Positions 59,545 through 64,000 of a stretch of DNA of 64,000 nucleotides are shown piece by piece. Made by a program: the position numbers and the translations under genes. The notes beneath the pieces are model-generated. The model was not told the DNA's origin. It did not search any database and saw nothing but the letters and a program-made list of their open reading frames with translations. Every line of letters starts with the position of its first letter. Within the stretch, counting starts at the first letter, position 1. Origin of the DNA: Polytrichum commune (Eukaryota > Streptophyta > Polytrichopsida > Polytrichales > Polytrichaceae); assembly GCA_950295325.1 (NCBI GenBank), contig OX485809.1, positions 28,272,001 to 28,336,000 of the forward strand, in the 5' to 3' direction.

Positions 59545-62500
59545 TAATCTGCAAACAGTCTGCTGCTGGGCTTTCAAAATACTGACTCCCAAAGGACTCT
59601 ACCCATTCTGGGTGAGGTAATTTTTTGTATGGAAGATTTGATCGTCAAGAAATTTGATTTTTTAAGTGCCCAGCTTTTAAATCTTTTGGCCATGTAGCTT
59701 GAACATTGTAAGTATTTACACTAGCTGGTTGATACTCATCTTTGTGAAATTCTATTGCATGTGCAGAAATGACAGTGAATGGCAAGTATTTTGGCTGTAA
59801 ATTGAGGAGAACTGCTTGACCTGAGGAAATGTACAAATTAGAATAGGATAGACGAATATAAAGTATTGAAGAATTTTACTGCCCTGGGGGATTTGGTCGT
59901 CCACCTGGTTGTAACCTTCTCTTGGTGATATGGCAATGCCATCTGTGTTCACCAAAAGGTTTAATTGTACTAAGACTGAGAATATGTTTGGTCACGTCAA
60001 CATTGCAATATTTCTGTCCCAACTATCATCAGCATTCTATAACTACACTACTTATTTCAATTAGTGTGGTCTATAATTTGGGTGGAGTGCATCAATTTGA
60101 GAGGTATTTGAAACTCAGGTGGACCACATAATTGGGCTACTTGTCACTGAGGTAAGTGCATTTATTCCAGACAATTTGAAGAGTTCGGGTACGAAGAGTG
60201 ATTCAATTTATATTTGGATGATCTCTTTAGATTAGCCTTTAAAGTGGATTCAAGAGGCATGCAACACAAAAATGTGTGAATCACATGTGCATTTACAGGA
60301 TTTGTAAGTCGGAATCCTCCATAACCCATTGTGGTCAAAGTGGACATCCGTTGATGTTGATGAAGTGTTTCATGCAATATATGTGAATAACACCATATCC
60401 ATGGTGTCAACCTGTTGGATTGTAGAGTGGATCTGAGTTTGTTTCACAATTTTTATGAGATGGACACACTTGAGCATGGGGATGATACATGCAAGACCTA
60501 GCATGATCTCACTGTCTACAAGTTGGTTGTAGGTGCACAAGTGGGGGCATCCAGGGCAGTAATCTGAACAAGGGTTCTGAACTCATCCAAAGTTTGTCTC
60601 GCAGGGCTAAGCATCTTGATCCACTTTGTTTTCACGTTTTTCTAGGATTTTGTTACCGCTGGTTTCTAAAGTTTGAGCAAGTTTCTGAAACTCCAATGTA
60701 TGCTTGGGGGAGCTTGAGAATATGAATAAAGAGGATGCAACCTGTTCTTCATTTTAGAAACCAGAGGGAAGAGGGGTATGTCTAAACCACCAAGATTATG
60801 CAATGAGGACAACTATGGATTCCTAATATGAAGGTGGTGAACTTCTCACATACTTGATTTGTCATGCTGATTTTTTGCCCTTGGAAGAAACTCACTCCCT
60901 TGCCCAAAGGTTATGCACCCAGCAGCCATGGCCACTATGGAAAACCCACCCAAACCATTGCAGCTCCTGACATCACAATTGTGAGGTTGTTTGCTCCCCA
61001 CCCTCTACAACACACTGTAGTAGAGGCACCCGTACCCAGCCGATGACAAATGTGAGCTTGTTTGCTAATTCAACTTTGGTTATCCACAAAAGTAGTCTCA
61101 TTGCACAAAATGAAGAAAACCTTGCCGTGGACCCAACATCCCTTATATCCTTGACCACAACCCTATCAAGTGCCTTAGCCATGGTCCATGCACTAGAATC
61201 TGACCAATGTTTTGAACTTTTAGGAACACAAACAACGTGTCCATAGTCTCATGTGCAAGAGGATGGCAAATTGAATCCTCTTTTTTTTTGGTGTCCTTAT
61301 TGGTTCATGCTTGGTCCACAACTTGGTGGAGAACACTGTGGGTCTCATACCAAAAAGAGCTCATTCATATTTGAATTGCCTACTATACTTATTTATGTTA
61401 TGATAGCCTATGGGCACATCATGACCAAGGGTTAAGGCACTTTTCCTATCATAGTGGTCCCACAAGGTGCCTATCTTCACTTCCATGACGTGACCCTTAC
61501 TCTCAACTTGTGTGCATGTTGTACACTTGATTGACAAAACCTAATGATCCGCACCTTACAAATTATGGCCCCAAGGGTGAATACATGGCCAAGTTTTCTA
61601 AATTTGTTTGTGGCTATCATAAATTATTTTCCTTTTCATTTTATTTTTGGCTTCAGACAAATCAATGGGAATGCCATAAGCACTTGGAGCACCAACCTCG
61701 GGGTTTAAGGGATCTAGGGATAACAACATTGAATTGGATTGAGTTCTACATGCCGTATGATTGCTAGGACCTGCCACACATTCAAACTGATTGTTGGACC
61801 CAAGTGTGTTCGTTTTGGACCTAGTTTACATGCAACTCTTGTTCAAACTAGGAGAACTAGTTAGGATCAAACGGGAGTTATAAGTGGGTGCATGATCCCC
61901 TCTAAATGCAACAATGGAAAAGCTTTGGTATACAAAGTTTGAGGTGGTTGCAAGACAACACCATCAATGATAGAGAACATAAGGAGCTTGAAGACCTTCA
62001 TTGCAAAGAAATGGATAGAGATCAAACATGAACCCCAAAAAACACACAAAGAAGGTATTACTTTGTGTTGGGAGGTAACATCTTCGGCAAAGTGCACTTG
62101 GGAATAGGAGTGAACTATCCACGCAAAGGTTTAATGCCATAGCCAACAACTAGCAAAGAGGAGGGTGGCCACCGAGGCCTTCCCGCCATTGCCACATGGC
62201 GGACCCCACACCCCCCACGTTCAAAGGGTGTCCTCCATTTGAACCTAACAGTTGTCATTTCTTGCTATAATGGCTAATGAACTACCTAGGTGGGAGGTTT
62301 TATGGCAATTTTTTTTTCTTGTTCCCTCTTTCACTATATCATTTTTGTTGCCCCCCATTCTAATATTGCCATTTGGATTTAAATAGCCAATAGAAAAGTA
62401 TTACATTCAAGGCTAGATGCCCACATCTCCAAGTTGGGTCCCCATCAATTACAAAGGTAAAGGAGGTCTAGTTAAAAACATGATCCTTAAAAATTTCCGG

Positions 62501-63720
62501 CCAATTTATCTTAGGTGAATCTCCCTAGACTAATTTGGAATCTCTGATATTAATTTAAGAGTCGAATTTTCCAAAGAAATAAATATACATTGTATAATGA
62601 ATTCTCTTGTGTTTTCACCTCAAGTAATAGTTGTAGGGGCCCATCTCAAAGAGTTGAGTGTCTAGCCCTGGCCCACCTGAGAGAGTTGCCACGGAAAGGA
62701 TCTTTGGCCACCGGTGGCCTTGTATGTCTTTTGGCAAATGAAATTTAGTGTATCACTTGTCTTAAAATAGAATTTAGGTAAAAATGAAAAATCCTATTGC
62801 ATGTTTGCTAAAGTGAGGATCCAAGTCGGAGGACTAGTATGTTTGGCCTGGGTCCTGGGATAATTCAATACAAGGTTATGAAGGTCTATTCTATGGATAT
62901 TCATCTGCACAAGGGTGGGGAGCTTTTTCCAAATTCGTTGTATCTGAGTATAGCATCTGAGTATTTGCAAATCTCCAAATTCTAAAGAAGTAATTAAAAG
63001 GCAGTTTTGGTGCAGTTCTTGCTCAAAACTGTTCGTAACTTGAATCTGCTATATGCTATTGATTGTGAGGGGACACTCTAGAGATGCAATTTCTGCAGAG
63101 GGAGATAGTTACCACATACAGGATTCATGCCATAGTCTACATAATAACATTTCATCATAACCTGTAATGTAAAAAAATCATGACCTGTAATATAGTAGAT
63201 ATTGTAGCAAATAACCTCTCAACAAGCAGAATCCACAGCACAAATAAACCTGCAGTCACGTAGGTAGAGTGAGTGAGAGTGATGAGAGTTGCTCAATCTG
63301 CTTGTGTTTATGTGTGTGTCAGGTGGAGTGGAACCACCAACTGTACAACCCCAACTATGGGGGTGCAAGAGGGATGAAACAATCATGCCTTGCAGATTCT
63401 ATCTAACTCTATCTACTTGATCTACTGTTACAGATTATCACAACTGGGTGGTGGTCTTTTTCTAAGTACAGGCAAGTCTCCATGATCACCCTGTGAAGAG
63501 AAAAAAATATGTCTCTCGCTCTTTCGACTTCTCCTACAAAATATGCTGCTGCTGCTTGTGGGTTGTGAAGGTGCTGGAGAGCAAATGAATTGACATTTAA
63601 AGGAGGGTGTGATCCAGAATGGAAAAATCATAGTAATGGACAATCACATACAGCCAACTACTTTAGCAGTGAGAAATTATGCCCATATGTTCTTGAGGCC
63701 CCTGTGGTTTTTTCCTTGAA
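59545..63720. other. ATG12 3' flank and intergenic DNA, no gene recognised
   Basis: The start of this stretch should contain the ATG12 3' UTR. Beyond it there is AT-rich sequence with frames up to about 80 codons, none with family resemblance. The stretch 63000-63720 lies downstream of the minus-strand DUF547 stop codon and may include its 3' UTR. Confidence 0.4.
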
Positions 63721-63722
63721 AA

Positions 63723-64000
63723 TCAGAAAATCTTCTTCAGGCCCACTTCAGCAGGAAAGAGGTATCGGAAAGTGAAATCGAGGGGAATGATGTTAAAATT
63801 TCGTGACGTGAGGATGCGGTGCCGCCTTTGTTGAATACAATCGAAGACCACAGCGACTTGATTACTAGGGAGGAGATTGCAAACCCAGTCCAGAATGTCA
63901 GAGTCTTCAACATTTTCCCGTGCGTACGTGTACAGTAACTTGGGAATGAGCAGCCGACCCTTTGGTGAGATACCCACTGATGCCCGCGTATAATCTTGGA
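63723..64000 (-). CDS. 3' end of a DUF547-domain protein
   Basis: Only the C-terminal end is in the window; the frame is open to the right edge. ASVGISPKGRLLIPKLL, DILDWVCNLLPSNQ, VFDCIQQRRHRIL and IIPLDFTFRYLFPAE match the end of the DUF547 domain of plant proteins, including the MIP1-type leucine-zipper family and related proteins. The stop is at 63723-63725. The molecular role of DUF547 is not established. Whether an exon starts at a possible acceptor CATCAG near 63980 or continues past the edge cannot be told. No break is seen in the visible part. Confidence 0.85.
   Translation of the reverse strand, partial: QDYTRASVGISPKGRLLIPKLLYTYARENVEDSDILDWVCNLLPSNQVAVVFDCIQQRRHRILTSRNFNIIPLDFTFRYLFPAEVGLKKIF

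Overview
This looks like nuclear DNA of a land plant. Evidence: split genes with GT-AG introns, homologues of plant NUF2, ATG12, the RGG-box RNA-binding protein RGGA, a plastid-type Tmem14/FAX protein and a DUF547 protein, a plant-style putative methyltransferase, and Ty1/copia and Ty3/gypsy remnants in long AT-rich intergenic DNA. The low gene density and many decayed repeats would suit a large non-flowering plant genome such as a lycophyte or fern. That is inference; nothing here fixes the species.

Layout. 1-10.6 kb: repeat-rich intergenic DNA with a GC-rich retroelement-like block (1.2-3.9 kb) and a 706-bp internally deleted pogo/Tigger-like transposon with clear terminal inverted repeats and TA flanks (8.08-8.79 kb). 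10.66-14.66 kb (minus): a nine-exon gene for a putative SAM-dependent methyltransferase, with a satellite-like array in its second intron. 15.9-18.5 kb (minus): Ty3/gypsy remnants. 20.86-25.75 kb (minus): an eleven-exon NUF2 gene whose first intron carries decayed copies of its own flanking exon edges. 27.6-33.0 kb (minus): a dead Ty1/copia element with both LTRs. 33-43 kb: AT-rich repeats, including a minisatellite of short hairpins (39.7-40.6 kb; inverted relative at 54.1-54.8 kb) and two abutting Harbinger-type MITEs (41.4-42.5 kb). 43.9-46.5 kb (plus): RGGA-like gene. 49.5-51.5 kb (plus): FAX-like plastid membrane protein gene. 57.7-59.5 kb (plus): complete ATG12 gene with a palindromic MITE-like insertion upstream. 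63.7 kb to the right edge (minus): 3' end of a DUF547 gene.

The genes serve unrelated housekeeping functions (kinetochore, autophagy, RNA binding, plastid membrane, an uncharacterised methyltransferase), each with its own promoter; I see no operon-like or cluster logic. Splice models for five genes were built by hand from splice sites, reading phase and family resemblance; phases close across all joins. I did not find a convincing new biological system. The most unusual items are the hairpin minisatellite family, the duplicated exon edges in NUF2 intron 1, the intronic satellite, and the conserved-looking but functionally unassigned methyltransferase.
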